64,000 bases of DNA from Galdieria sulphuraria (GCF_000341285.1 NW_005178468.1:102051-166050), one strand, 5' to 3'; shown: positions 40,340 through 52,585, counted from the stretch's first letter. The notes: a model not told the origin generated them from the letters alone. A program made the numbers and translations.

Positions 40340-42238
40340 TTACTTGGCAGTCTCTACATCTTCCTGCAAGATTTCCTGTAAAATTCCTCCTTTTCTCAAA
40401 AACTCTTCCAAATTTAACATAACTCGATATTGACCTTTTAAAAGTTTACGAAGATCTCTCAACCAATACCTACTCGAAACCCCATCTATCAACCGAACAC
40501 AAATAAATACTCGAACCACTGTATAAAGACACTCAAACTTTGCGGCTTCTTCTACAGGCCATTTGTTCGCTAGTAGACAATGAACATCATTCAAGTCTTT
40601 CATAACAGAGCCGAGTAACTGAGAATGAAAGATTTCTTTGTCCAGTAAAAGATCCTTCCAAGAATAAGGTCCTGCCAAAGGAACCAAAAGATCCATCAAG
40701 TGATATGAACGATATGAAAACTTGGCTGATTCAGGCAGCGAAAATTCCTCATTGAGTTGCAACAACAAGGCCTTCACAATACTCCGCTTAAGTTGCGATG
40801 AGCTGCACAATTCTATCAAATGTAAGGCAATCCGTCCAAATGATCGCAAACATCTCCAACTCAATTGTAAGAACATTTCAGCATCCTTTCGTAAAAACCG
40901 CGCAAGACAATGAGTCCATACTAACTCTGCCAAACCATTTCTATCCCAAAGATGCTCTATAGATGGAACTGGTCTTTCCTTCTGTTTATCATCTTTGGGT
41001 TTCACATTTCGTGAACTCAAAGATGACTTTGAAGGAACAGTCTTTGCTTTGATCTGTGAAGTTATTCTAGAAAGACACTGGATAAACCAATTCAGACAAA
41101 TTTCCAACTGAATAGAACAAGCATAGATAATCATTTCATCCGAAGATTTCTGCATATATCCCATAACTGCTTCTACGAATGGTTTACATTGCTTGCAAAA
41201 TGCAGAATTACAAAAGAAGTAATCAAAGATAGTCTCCGACTTGTCGGACTTTTCCAAAAGTTGCTGAAATACTACACTCAGTTCTATCAATATGGGAAAA
41301 ATAGGCTCTTTGTTCTTGCCTAGAATGCCATTAAAGTGAGCAAATATTGGAAACAGTTATAAAATAATTTCACTCCAACCTTGGGTATCCAGTATGCAGT
41401 TGATAAATACTTGTATCAACTCACTGTCTAATCTTTCTAATAGATGAATATGAAAGCGGGGTTCTAAAACCAGCACAAGATCGAGCAAATATTCAACATT
41501 TTCAATGAAACGTGTCCATAGATTACTTAGATGATATGGCTCTTGTTCTTCTCTTTCTTCTTTCCAAAAATCGATCATATTCCTTGAACAAGTTAATAGC
41601 TGATTTATACGCTGCTGCAGAAACTCCTTGCTCACAGTGCTGTTTTGCAAAAACTGCTCTAGTTCTTTATCTTGCAACTGATATATTTTTAGGGTAGCCA
41701 AACGAGCATTAACAGAGATCATATGTTCCGGATAGTCAACTAGTTGAGCAACAAGTTGATACAATGGAAAGGATTGGCTTGTGGAATCATACAAGAACCT
41801 CAAGGTTTCCTCATCCAGTATAAAGGTTGTTGCTTTTAGAAGATCTACAAAGTGTGTCGCAACTTCCTCGTTGTTCATATCAAAAGAGAAGCCAAGTATT
41901 TGGTTGAAGGCTTCCTTTGAAAGGATTCCAATCAATATCGACTTTTCCTCGATATTTTGCAAAAGAAGCGACAAAGATGACAATACAGTAATCTGCAACA
42001 AATGACTTGAAGGGAACTGCTTCAAACAGTCAAGAAAGTGACTGATAACATTATTTTCAAAAAATACTATCCACAAAGATTGATTTTCTTGAGGAGTGTA
42101 AAGCGGTACCCGAGCAACTTGTGTGATGAAGTCGCAAAATTGAGTATCGGTTGGTGAAACGCCTTCTCCCTTATCCCAGTAACCAACACTGCTGGTAAAG
42201 CGCTCACATAACTGACGATAATCCTTTTGAGCATTCAT
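40340..42238 (-). CDS. CLEC16A: CLEC16A / GOP-1 / TT9 family protein (FPL domain)
   Basis: Exons are 42238-41380 and 41319-40340 (60-nt intron with a GTTGGA donor, phase 1), 612 aa. The N-terminal FPL domain is well conserved: LWIVFFENNVISHFLDCLKQ, LLQITVLSSLSLLLQNIEEK, FDMNNEEVATHFVDLLKAT and the name-giving FPLYQLVAQLVDYPE. After it come HEAT-like helices. CLEC16A homologues act in endosome maturation, autophagy and mitophagy; plant TT9 is needed for vacuolar transport. The protein is shorter than the human one (about 1050 aa), lacking the long disordered C-terminal region. Confidence 0.9.
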
Positions 42239-42621
42239 TGAAATATCAAATTCGACAAAAGTGTTTGGTTACGTCATATACAATTAGGTTTATTCATACG
42301 ATTCCCATGTTCATTATTATTATTATTATTATTAATGGCTGCTATACATTCAAATATGTTGCAAGGTAATAAAAGGCTTCTTGATACATTCCGTTGGACC
42401 AAAACCCTAATAGATATTTCCCCCGACAAGGACAAGTACCCTATAATAATCAACCCCTTTCATCTCCCCAATTTGTGACAATACTTTTCAAGCAGCTAAC
42501 AACTTTTCAGAACGAAACTTCCTCCATTTCTAAATTCGCTGATTCTTTAAAGGACCAAGAAACTCCTACCGTCATCACAATAAACTATATTCTCCCTAGA
42601 TCAGCCTCTCAACGCATTTCC
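42239..42621. other. Spacer with ATT microsatellite
   Basis: About 380 bp between the start of CLEC16A and the end of the CDK-inhibitor-like gene. A perfect (ATT)n run of seven to eight units lies at about 42312-42334. The remainder is the CLEC16A promoter and a 3' UTR. A plus-strand frame at 42394-42663 has no ATG and was not accepted. Confidence 0.5.
42312..42334. repeat. (ATT)n microsatellite
   Basis: A run of ATT trinucleotides in the promoter region of the CLEC16A gene, seen directly. Confidence 0.85.
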
Positions 42622-42988
42622 TCAATCCAGCTTAGAACCAACATGATGGAGTGCACAGTCTAATCGAAAACAGATTGTCCGCCCAGGTCGCAACTTGCTC
42701 AACTCACCACAGGAGGAACACTTCCCCGACCAACTGTAACGTCGCACTTCACTAGAACTATTTCTCCAATACTTACCTGTAAACACGTTAAGTCCAAAAA
42801 AAAGTTCTCTTCGACAACTCACTCTTTCCAAATTCCAAGTTCTTTCCGATCCTGTCAGGTTTCTTATGCCTTTTCTTTGGCGGAGATGGCGGTCTATCTA
42901 GAGAAACTCGTATCGCTTGTGAAGTTGGAGTTACACAACCATCTTCATCACCGTATTCTTCCATATTTTGAAGATTTAAAGACCACAT
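42622..42988 (-). CDS. Small protein with SIAMESE-like CDK inhibitor motif and Cys-rich tail
   Basis: Exons are 42988-42823 and 42776-42622 (46-nt intron, GTGAGT...TTTACAG, phase 1), 106 aa; an inner ATG at 42964 would give 98 aa. The N-terminal part reads EYGDEDGCVTPTSQAIRV, then PPSPPKKRHKKP. This resembles the core of plant SIM/SMR cyclin-dependent kinase inhibitors (acidic, GC.TPTS, then PPAPRK). TPTS and PPSPPKK also look like CDK phosphorylation sites. The second exon adds KCSSCGELSKLRPGRTICFR and a final Cys, a possible zinc-binding module absent from SMR proteins. A putative E2F site and a CCAAT box lie upstream. The family call is from short motifs only. Confidence 0.55.
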
Positions 42989-43379
42989 AATCTCAATAAC
43001 ACAACATGACTCAGCTCTATCAAACAAGTTGAACAGTTGCAGTCAGGGATCTCCGGAAGCGCTCCCCCTTCCAACTTTTGCCGCCAAAAAAATGCGATTA
43101 GCCAATCAGAGCACAATTTTCTACAAATGCATGCGTCATTTTTTTTCTTGAAGAGATGCAATTCGCAGCAGTTGCGAAACGCAACATTCATTTATTCAAT
43201 CCTCCTCAGTCGTTATCTTCTTTCCTAGCTTTTGTTTCAATACCTCCTTCCATCAAGAGAAATAAAAATGATGTGTATATTTATAGTATGGAAAGGCTAT
43301 GTACAGCACTTTAAATAAACCGAATAAAATACTGACTAAATCAATTTGACAGATAACAAAATTTTTCAAAGCGACAAAC
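42989..43379. promoter_or_regulatory. Promoter region of the CDK-inhibitor-like gene
   Basis: 391 bp between the SHPRH stop and the small gene's start, both on the minus strand. TTTTGCCGCCAAAAA (43076-43090) resembles an E2F/DP site, and ATTAGCCAATCAGAG around 43101-43110 is a near-ideal CCAAT box for NF-Y. The two lie about 10 bp apart and about 90-120 bp upstream of the start codon, a typical position. Confidence 0.5.
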
Positions 43380-46300
43380 TCATCTAGAATCAACTGTATA
43401 TTGTTGCTGTTCCGATGGAAACAATAAGTACAGGTCTTGAACCGTTAGAACCTCCTCCGCTGCCATGGTCCTACTACCTCTTACATTTAATGCTTTGCTA
43501 TTATTCTGAATTGAACTTGCTCTCTTTTTTCTTCTCAATTCATCAACCTTCTCTTCAATAGTATTCTCGATAAGGAAACGATGAACAAATGTTGGTTTCT
43601 TCTGGCCAATTCGATGAACTCTACCTATTGCTTGGGCTTCCAACGAGTCCGTTAACAACGGCTCAATCAAAAAAACGTGTGTAGCTTCTGTCAAATTCAA
43701 ACCGTTACTCCCACTTCGTACCGGAAGTAAAAGAACCCGAATTTCGAAGTTGGTTCGAAATTTACGAAGAACTGTTTCGAAGCTTTTTCCTCGTCTTTGT
43801 TCGGTCCGAGTAAAAACCACATTCATCCTCTCAAGAGCCCGAGAAACTATTTCAAGAACATCATTCCATTCTGAAAATACAATACACTTCGCGTCTGTGT
43901 CCCGTTCTATAATCATTTTTAAATAAATCGCAAACGCTGAAATTTTGGTACCAAAAGAGTCCCGAACAGAATCACCTTGTAGAGATTTCCATAAAGAATA
44001 AAACTGTTGTGTAGTCCAATTTTCGGCACCTTCCTCCATCCTATTACCATCAATCGAACATATCCTCTCAATTTTTCTTATACAAGACTCATCCTCACTC
44101 TTTCTTTCAATGTAACACAACTCGTTTACGATAACACTAACACGACAAGATGGACAAGATATATATTGCTCCGATTCGCTCTTTTTTTGAATTTCAACTT
44201 GTTCCGATATTCTTTGTTGAACCATGTGAGACACACATTCTGCACAGAAGCGATGACCACAAGGAAGAATCACAATTTGTGCTTCCAGCTCTCTCCAACA
44301 GACTGGACAAGGCTGCATTCTTACAGTATCATCTTCTTTTCCCTCCTGATTACAACTTTCCTGTTCTGCTCTCAAACGTTTTAGAAATAGCAATTGACTG
44401 CGTTTATGTTGAAAGTCGACTTCAGCTAAGCTTCTGTCATGTTCAAATTGCATGAAAAGACTACCAACTTGACTTGGACTTATTTGATAAGAGTCAACAT
44501 TTTTTCTTTTCTGGTCTTGGTCCGATATCTTAAGTGAAATTCTCATTTTAGACATTTCAAGCTCATCTAATGCTGATAGAAAGTCGTGTTGTGCTTCAAA
44601 ATAAACGTGACATTCACGAAATTCTTCCTTAAGTGCTTCGACTTCTTGAAAATGCCGTTCCATGTCCTTCAACCATGAGAATCTTTTGCGATAATGCCTT
44701 CGTATACAAGACTTTATAATCTTCAGGATCTGGATAAAGCAAAGTAAGGTATAAAATTGAAAAGATTCCTTTACTTACCTTTTCAATTTCACTTTGCAAT
44801 CTGGCACCTTCATCCCCTTCTGAGATAACACCATACCTTCCATGACTGGTGTTGCATTTTCTACCAATATTTATCATGCGAACTAAGAACAAACTACGTT
44901 CGTAAGCCAAAAATTTCTCCTTGGCTATACAATGACAACATGCCGGACCATCACCTTCTACTCGACAATATCTGCAATTACCAGAAGCCATGATCTCGCT
45001 AGTTGTGGGTGTTCGTGCACCTGGCAAATTTTCTAATGTTTCCAACAACTCCAAGCGGCATCGATCTCTTTTTTCTAGTTCATTCATCAATACATACCGT
45101 AAACCTTCAAGACTATGAAAACGAGAAACTATGGATGTTTCCGTGAAGACTCCCTGAGAACTATAAAGTAATTGTGATCGTATCTGTTCCATTATTTGTT
45201 CCTCCAAAGACTTGTTGTTAGCTACCATTTCAGCTAAAACCTCCATCCACCAAGGAATTGTTGCACGTTTAGCAATCAATTCCTCACTCGACATTTTACT
45301 GGCTTCATACGATGCTTTGGCTTTGGATAATTTGGCCAACTTCTCGGATGTATAGCGTGCTTCTAATTCCTGCATTTCAGTTTTGTATTCGGACTCCTCC
45401 AAAGTTCTACCAACTGCCTTGTAACTGTTGAGGTTATTATCTTTTGAGGACTGACTCTTGTCATCTATCTTTGACTCTATCATTTCTAGTACTTGACTCA
45501 AATTGTGTAAAACATGCAACTTTTGTAAAGAGTCCATAGTTACGTGTTCTTCATTTTCCTTAGCAAAGCGCAAAACATTTCTGTAGATATCGACAGCCTT
45601 GATAAGATTTTCTTGCAATATATGCAAAGCAGCCAATCCATTCATAGATGCAATGTAGGAACGTTGCGCTTCCGAAACTTCTACAGTCCTCCTTTGTACG
45701 AGAGCTTCCAAAACTTCTTGCATAGTCATGGTACTCTTCTGCAACACTCGAATACCATCAGAACCAACCTGAGGATGACAACAAGCTTGCCGAAGTCTTA
45801 ATAAACGGAAAAACAGCTTCTCGCCCATAACCGAATCTTTTGAAAAGTCTTCCAAACTACTCACTCCATTTTGAAACTTTCCTTGGCTAAAGAGAAGCCT
45901 GGATGCTTCTTCCACACAAAGTTCATACTGTCGATCATAAAAATGTCTCTCTATCGGACCAAATGACAATATTACTTTCAGGGTCGATTGAGGTGGCAGA
46001 TTCAACTCATTGTACACAATATTCTTCGTATTTCTCCACACCAATCGATCTACAAGTCGTCTCAAATTCTGATCATTTCCAAAAAGAGCTGGCTTCCAAA
46101 CAAAACGATTCCACCAAAAATGATCTTGAAAAGGAACAACTTGAAGGAACTTCAATAAGCCATAAAAGTCGGACATATCCTTATGAATAGGAGTGCCAGT
46201 CACACACCATCTTCGAGTTCCACTTAAGTACTGCGCCATATCAGCTGCGCCAGACGAACCACCTTCCACTATTTGGGCTTCATCCAAACAAATGCGAAAC

Positions 46301-48024
46301 CATTCAATCCTGCATAGTGGAGTAGGTACAGCTCGGAATACTTTAGCATATCTTAGTGAGGGCCCACTTCCGAGGTCAACTCTATTCAAGTCATTTCTCA
46401 AAGCTTCATATGTGGTCAAAACAATATCCATCTCTGCGAGTGTCCTTGCAGGTACATATCCAGACTCTTTCATTCCTCTATAGGTATAATGATAAATAAC
46501 AGTTTTTGTATTTCGCTCAATCTCTTCTTCCCATTGTCCTAAGATAGCAGAAGGACATACAATGAGAGTGGCATGACTCTGCAAAACCTTTTGAGATTTG
46601 TAGTCTGCTTCACATTGATAACACAAATGTGGCGACGCTTGCAACACTCTTATGGCACGCTCAAACCGATAGTTGGCACACCAAGCATGTTCTACTTTTC
46701 CACATTCATCACATCGCACGAACAAAGAGTGGAATTCTTCGGGTACATGATCATTAACTGTCAATTCTTGGCAGCAAGAACACTTTTCGACGTTTTGAGT
46801 ACTGGTCACAAAAGAGAAAGCTTCCACTTTGTCTTTATCTGAAAAGGAGTCCAAGTTTCCACCCCAAAATACACGTTCCGGTTTCTCCAAGGAAGTGACT
46901 TCTTTTCTCTTTGTTAAAGTCAATATGATCAAAGACAATACTTCAACGGTCTTTCCTAAACCCATTTCATCTGCCAGTATTCCACCCCGGATATCCATAA
47001 AAGGCTCAAAGCTCTTTTTAGATACCTGTCCTGTACAAGGATTGTAAAAGAAGGATATGTTACTATCTGAGTTTTTTGAAAACATTGGAAACCACAATGG
47101 ATTACTCTCTTCACCATTCATATTCATTGTCGACATTTCTTCTCTGTACAACATCCATGAAATAGCCTTTCTTTGATAGGGTCGAAGGATAATACTTAAC
47201 TGTTGTTCTAAAAGAGTCATTTGTGACCTCTCTAATTCCCAAAGGTTACTCGAAGACTTCTGTCTTTCCAACTGAATTGTCTCGCAAACTCGATTGAACC
47301 ATAGAGAATCTAAAATTAAATGAGCATCTTGACAACAAAAGGCTTCCGAGAACAACGTAAAGGTACTGATATCAGAGTGCAACCAAGACATCAAGATTCT
47401 CACGTGAGTGAATACCGATAGTTTTCGATACTCCGTTGCTGATTTTGGTGCATTTAAGAAAAGCTTCTCAGTAAAATAAAATTCTACTCTAAAACAGCTT
47501 CTTTCTGGAAAGGTCAAATCTTCGTCATATAAACTATACGTGACAACTCTTGCAGCCAAGAAGTGGTTGTCTGCTAAATATCGAATTGCTTTCGCTAAGC
47601 GATCACACAAAATAACTTCACCTGAATAAGTATAAAAGTTCGTCCTATGTGAACTTTTTACAAAAAAGGAGCAGTTTACAGATATCAAGGACTTTTCACT
47701 TTCCTGTGTTGAAACTCCCTCCCAGATCTTTATAGCAAAGTCTTCTGTTCGTTCTCTAGACTCATTAGAGTCAATAGAAACTCTCCAGAAACGACCTTCC
47801 AGTGTCTGTTCACCACAGTAATACAAGTTTGCGAGAGACATAGTTTGCAACTGGTCGTCAGTACCCTGAACTTCCCTCATAAAAGGCCATAACAGGCACC
47901 ACGGACCTTCACCAACATCAATCTGGTCTTCAGAAATTTCACAGAAACTTGTGAAAACTGGTCCTGCCTTTCTAGTGACTCTCTTTCTCTTTCTATTGCT
48001 TGGTGTTGTCATTCCAAGTATCAT
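43380..48024 (-). CDS. SHPRH: SHPRH-like SNF2 helicase / RING E3 ligase
   Basis: SHPRH is a Rad5-class enzyme that polyubiquitinates PCNA in DNA damage tolerance. Exons are 48024-44779 and 44729-43380 (49-nt intron, GTAAGT...ATCCAG), 1531 aa. In order: a basic start (SNRKRKRVTRKAG), SNF2 motif I GGILADEMGLGKTVEVLSLI, an inserted PHD-like Cys cluster (CSCCQELT...CDECGKVEHAWC...CYQC), motif II in CLDEAQIVE (DEAQ), CVTGTPIHKDMSDF, a long helical insert, the RING CPVCWRELEAQIVILPCGHR followed by FCAEC and CPSCR, and helicase C motifs (CIVFSEWNDVL, GSNGLNLTEATHVF, QAIGRVHRIGQKK). The split helicase with PHD and RING inserts is diagnostic. It is nuclear. Confidence 0.93.
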
Positions 48025-48120
48025 CCAACCATTGCTTAGAAATTTCGCATTTTCTAAACAAAAAGTTGAAAAATGTCTCGAAATAGTTCAAGTTTGAATA
48101 TCCCAAAACATTTTATTTGG

Positions 48121-48757
48121 TTATGGCTTGAATAAGCTATCTGGTGCAATAGAAGTGGTCAAGCCGTATCTCTGCAAACCTAAGCAGTACTCTTCTGCCA
48201 GTTGCTTCCACGTGGTAGTTACTGTTGAAACGCCACAGCTGTGAGCTTCCATAGTCACTCTATGTGCTTTCTTTCTAGACACGGTCTTTACGACACTTAC
48301 AATAGCTGTTATGACGTAGTCGAATGTATGAATATCATCGTTATGCAACAAAACGCGCCAATTGTGTTCCAACTCTTCCTTTTTTCTCCTTTTTGGTTTT
48401 ACGTTTGGGTTTAACTTTGACTGCAACACCTCCTCTTTCTCTTTGAGCTTGACCCGCTTCTGATCCTCCTTTCGAGAAGTCCAGCTTTCCAGGCTTTCCG
48501 GTTACTGAGGGCTTCGGGCGACCAATTTCTGTTTTACAATAAATATCACTTTCGCAAATTACACAACTGCGTGTTTCTCCTAAACTTATTCCAGAGTGAG
48601 ACGAGTTCTTGGTTACTTTCCAGGTAACTCGGCGGCGCAATATGCAACCTCCATAAGAGCAACTTGGACACTTGCGAGGAAACCTTTGAGAGGAAATTTT
48701 TACTTGAGAAGAAAGCACTGTCGGACAATAAAATGACCAAGCTACTAATGTTTCCAT
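48121..48757 (-). CDS. CLPS: ATP-dependent Clp protease adaptor ClpS (plastid)
   Basis: ClpS delivers N-degron substrates to the Clp protease. Two minus-strand frames together make it. The first, from ATG 48757, has a transit-peptide-like start (METLVAWSFYCPTVLSSQVK) and a linker with GKPGKLDFSKGG. The second, ending at 48121, holds the ClpS core: NWRVLLHNDDIHTFDYVITA, ...KKAHRVTMEAHSCGVSTV, EEYCLGLQRYGLTTSI. The frames overlap at 48341-48429 in a Lys/Arg-rich stretch. A 43-nt GT-AG removal (donor GTCAAAG, acceptor AAAAAAG) would join GGVA to EELEHNW in frame, but the acceptor lacks pyrimidines. A cleaner junction was not found, so a sequence error or unusual splice remains possible. Confidence 0.82.
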
Positions 48758-49231
48758 AGCGGCAAATACTTGGACAAAAAATTGATACGAGCTCTACAGA
48801 CTTCACTGATTGATGGAAACCAATCGAAATGAAGCGATTATGGTCGTTCCTAGACGAGAAGAAAGCCACAAGTTAACTTTGTAACGATTAGTTACCTTGA
48901 ACAGTTTACATAGAGAAACGAAAAGTTGTACTTTGTAAAAGTTCGAAAGTCTCTATGACAAAAATGAAACACTTTGCTGCTCTCTTTTCACATTATACAG
49001 GAAATGAAAATCGCATAAGTACATATTTTTATTGAAACGAAAATTGGATGCTTTTATCATCTGATTGTCAAGTACTGAGAGAAAGGTAGAAATGCTTATT
49101 TTTAAAATCAGCCTGGCAATCTCCTGCAAGTAAAATTTTTCAGAAGAGAAATTTTGATTGCTTTTCTTCCCACTGAAGTGGACGAGTTTCTTCCGTTGTT
49201 GTTCAGTAATTGTGTAAAGTTAATTTTCAGA
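48758..49231. promoter_or_regulatory. Divergent promoter, ClpS / oxalyl-CoA enzyme
   Basis: 474 bp between the two start codons. TAATTTTCAG immediately before ATG 49232 looks like an intron acceptor, so a 5'-UTR intron or an additional small exon of the fused gene may lie here. No other motif was recognised. Confidence 0.4.
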
Positions 49232-52200
49232 ATGAATGACGTATTGAGAAATATTCCAAATACCTCGTCACCAGTAGCGAACAATGTTGCAGTAGGAATT
49301 GCCGGAACAGACAACATACTTTCCTATTCGCAGTTACGTGACTCAGTTGCAAGGGTTTGTGAAGAGATCACGAAAGTAACTCAAAAGGGCGATGTAATTA
49401 GTTTGATATTACCCAACTCTGTGGAGTTTGTTGTTTCCTTTTTGGCTGTTACGTGGGCCGGTGCTATTGCAGCACCCTTGAATGAAGCTTACAGAAAAGA
49501 TGAGTTTTTGTTTTATCTTCAAGACGCTGGAGCAAAGGCAATAATAGTCATACAAGATCAAGCGTCAAAGGAAGCCCTTGATGCTGCGGAATCTTTGAAG
49601 TTACCCATTTGGTCTTTGTCGAAATTTATTGCCAATTCGAGAGACATCTCTATCCAGATACCAAGTTCCCAATGGAATGGAGCACAAAGTACTACTGGAA
49701 GTAGTAGGGCTTTGCCAGATGATGTTGCATTGTTTCTTCATACATCAGGGACCACTTCAAAACCCAAAGGAGTTCCCTTAACTCATAAGAATTTAATGAC
49801 TTCCATTCGAAACATTAGTAAAACTTACGAACTTTCTGACTCCGACGTGACTTTATTGGTTATGCCTTTGTTTCATGTCCATGGCTTAATGGCGGCATTA
49901 TTATCAACACTTGCTACCGGAGGACAAGTTTGGATACCTGGAGAAGGAAGGTTCTCTGCTTCGAATTTTTGGAAGCATTGTGTACAACACAAAGTGACCT
50001 GGTACACTGCAGTGCCTACTATTCACCAAATTTTAGTTTCTCGAGCAGAACAAGACTATCCCAAGTCCAATCCGCCACCTTTACGCTTTATCCGAAGTTG
50101 TAGTTCTTCATTAGCACCTAATATTTTGGATAAGATGGAGAAGCTGTTTAATGCACCCGTATTGGAGGCATATGCAATGACCGAAGCCTCACATCAGATG
50201 ACTTCCAATCCTCTTCCCAAGAATGGAAAAAGGAAACCAGGATCTGTGGGTAAAGGTCAGAACGTAGAGGTTGCTATACTATCGGACAATTGTGAAATTC
50301 TTGGACCCAATAAGGTTGGTGAGGTTTGTATTCGTGGAGAGAATGTCACCAAAGGTTATTTGAATAACCCAAAAGCAAATGAAGAGGCTTTCGCTGGTGG
50401 TTGGTTTCACACTGGTGATCAAGGATATCTGGATGAGGACGGTTATCTTACTTTGACTGGGAGAATAAAGGAGCTTATTAACCGTGGTGGGGAGAAGATA
50501 TCACCTTTGGAGGTGGATGCAGCTCTCTTATCGCATCCGAATGTTTCGGAAGCAGTTTCTTTTGGTGTCTCAGATGAAAAATACGGTGAAGAAGTGGAAG
50601 CTGCAGTTATCTTGAAGGATAAGTCTCGTGGAACAACTGAGAAGGATATTACGGAGGATTGCAAGAGTCGTATTGCATCCTTTAAAGTTCCAAAGAAGAT
50701 TTACATTGTGGATGATTTTCCTCGAACAGGTTCCGGTAAGATTCAAAGACGAATTGTAGCGCAAAATATATTGGAACAATTTGGTTCACAGAATGATGCT
50801 TTAAGAACATCATCAAAAAATACCAATCAAGGGAACGAGACAAAATCCGAGCCTTCCACAACTGTCGACGGTTATCAGTTGGTGGCAAAGATACTAAAGT
50901 GCTTAGGAATAAATGCTGCATTTGGAGTCTTGGGTATTCCAGTGACAAAGTTGGGAATATGCTGTCAACAGGAGCAAATTCGTTTTATTTCTACTCGCCA
51001 TGAACTTCCCGCTAGTTACGCTGCAGGAGCTTTTGGATACCTTCAGCGAAAACCTGGTGTTTGTGTGACAGTTTCTGGTCCCGGTTGTTTACATGCATTG
51101 GCAGGCTTGGCTAGTGCCACAGTAAATTGCTTTCCAATGATTTTAATTAGTGGAGCTGCAGAAAATTCGCAAGTTGATCGCGGTGCTTTTCAAGAATGTG
51201 ATCAACTTCGCGCTGCACTTCCTCATGCCAAGCAAGTATTTCGGGTAGAAGATATTGGAGAAACTGCAAGATATCTTTGTCGAGCATATCACGTAGCTTT
51301 AAGTGGTCGTCCTGGTGGTGTTTACATTGAATTCCCTTCCAACGTACTTCATCAAAGATTGCAAGCAAACAATGTGGAAGACTTGTTGTCATTTAGTAAT
51401 GATTTTATTTCTTCTCCACGGAATTTGCCAACACCAACGCCTGATGTTATCGATCGAACTGTTCAGTTGTTAAAAAAGGCAGAAAGACCTCTTATTGTGA
51501 TTGGAAAAGGGGCCAATTATGCCTGTGCAGAACAGGAACTTTCTCAGTTCATCAACAATTTGAACATTCCATTTCTAGCCACTCCTATGGGAAAAGGTTG
51601 CGTTCCTGACTCACATCCTCTCAGTGCTTCCGCTGCTCGTTCTTTGGTTTTGAAAGAAGCAGACGTTGTATTTTTAGTTGGAGCGCGTCTTAATTGGATA
51701 TTGCATTATGGAAAGCCACCTCGTTGGTCAGATAATTGCAAGTTTATTCAATTGGATATATGCGAAGAAGAATTCCATCGCAATGCTAATATCACCATGC
51801 CCATATTTGGCGATATTCAAGAAAGTCTGAAGCTTATAAACGAGGCAGTTACGAGGGAACCTTTCCAAGTACCCAAAAGCTGGCTCAATAAAGTTCGACA
51901 GAAATGTGAAGAAAATGCCAGAAAATTGGAACTTCGTCTACAAGAATGGAGAACACCATTAGATTTCCATTGTGCACTCAATGCAATGCGAGTGGTGATT
52001 ATGTCTTTACCCAACCCAAAACCGATACTTGTAAGCGAAGGTGCGAATACTATGGATTTTGGAAGGCTCATTCTTCCAGTAGAAGAACCTCGTTCCAGGT
52101 AAGAACTTTTTATGTTTCATTTTATTTGGAAACTTAGAATTTTTCTTACTAGACTGGATGCAGGAACATGGGGCACGATGGGTGTTGGAATGGGCTATGC

Positions 52201-52585
52201 CATTGCAAGCTCAGTTAGCTATCCAGGTCGATCTGTTATTGCTCTCGAGGGAGACTCTGCCTTTGGTTTTAGTGGCATGGAAATAGAGACCATCATTAGA
52301 TATAATCTTCCTATAGTTACAGTTGTTTTTAATAACAATGGAATCTATGGCGGTACTGAAAAAAGTGCAGATCCCTATGATCCTGCCCCGACTAGTTTTG
52401 TTCCAAATGCTCACTATGAAAAGATTGCAGAGGCTTTTGGAGGATTGGCTTACTGGATTGAGACTGCAGAACAGCTTGGCAAGGCGTTACGAGAGTCTTT
52501 GGAAGCGAAGAAACCGGCACTTTTGAATGTGGTTATCGACCCATCAGCTGGTACAGAAAGTGGTAGTCTTACATCCCACAACTAA
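49232..52585 (+). CDS. Fused oxalyl-CoA synthetase / oxalyl-CoA decarboxylase
   Basis: Exons 49232-52098 and 52153-52585 (54-nt intron, phase 2), 1099 aa. Residues 1-525 are an AMP-forming CoA ligase of the Pcs60/AAE3 group: LFLHTSGTTSKPKGVPLTHK, MPLFHVHGL, YAMTEASHQMTSNPLP, GWFHTGDQGYLDEDGYL, GRIKELINRGGEKISP and the final PRTGSGKIQRRIVAQ with the catalytic Lys. AAE3 and Pcs60 activate oxalate. Residues 550-1099 are a thiamine-diphosphate enzyme of the oxalyl-CoA decarboxylase/HACL group: RHELPASYAAGAFGY with the activating Glu, CVTVSGPGCLHALAGLA, SGRPGGVYIEFP, GARLNWILHYGKP, LDAGTWGTMGVGMGYAIA, and the ThDP motif GDSAFGFSGMEIETI...NNNG. The end VVIDPSAGTESG fits oxalyl-CoA decarboxylase. 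Predicted: oxalate + CoA + ATP to formyl-CoA + CO2. The C-terminal SHN is no clear peroxisomal signal. Confidence 0.93.

Noticed and set aside
42394-42663. Plus-strand frame MDQNPN... opposite the CDK-inhibitor-like gene
   Set aside because: It begins with TTG, not ATG, has no upstream exon and overlaps the well-supported second exon on the minus strand.
43076-43110. E2F and CCAAT sites as proven regulatory elements
   Set aside because: Not rejected as an observation, but not claimed as functional: they are motif matches without any conservation or binding data.
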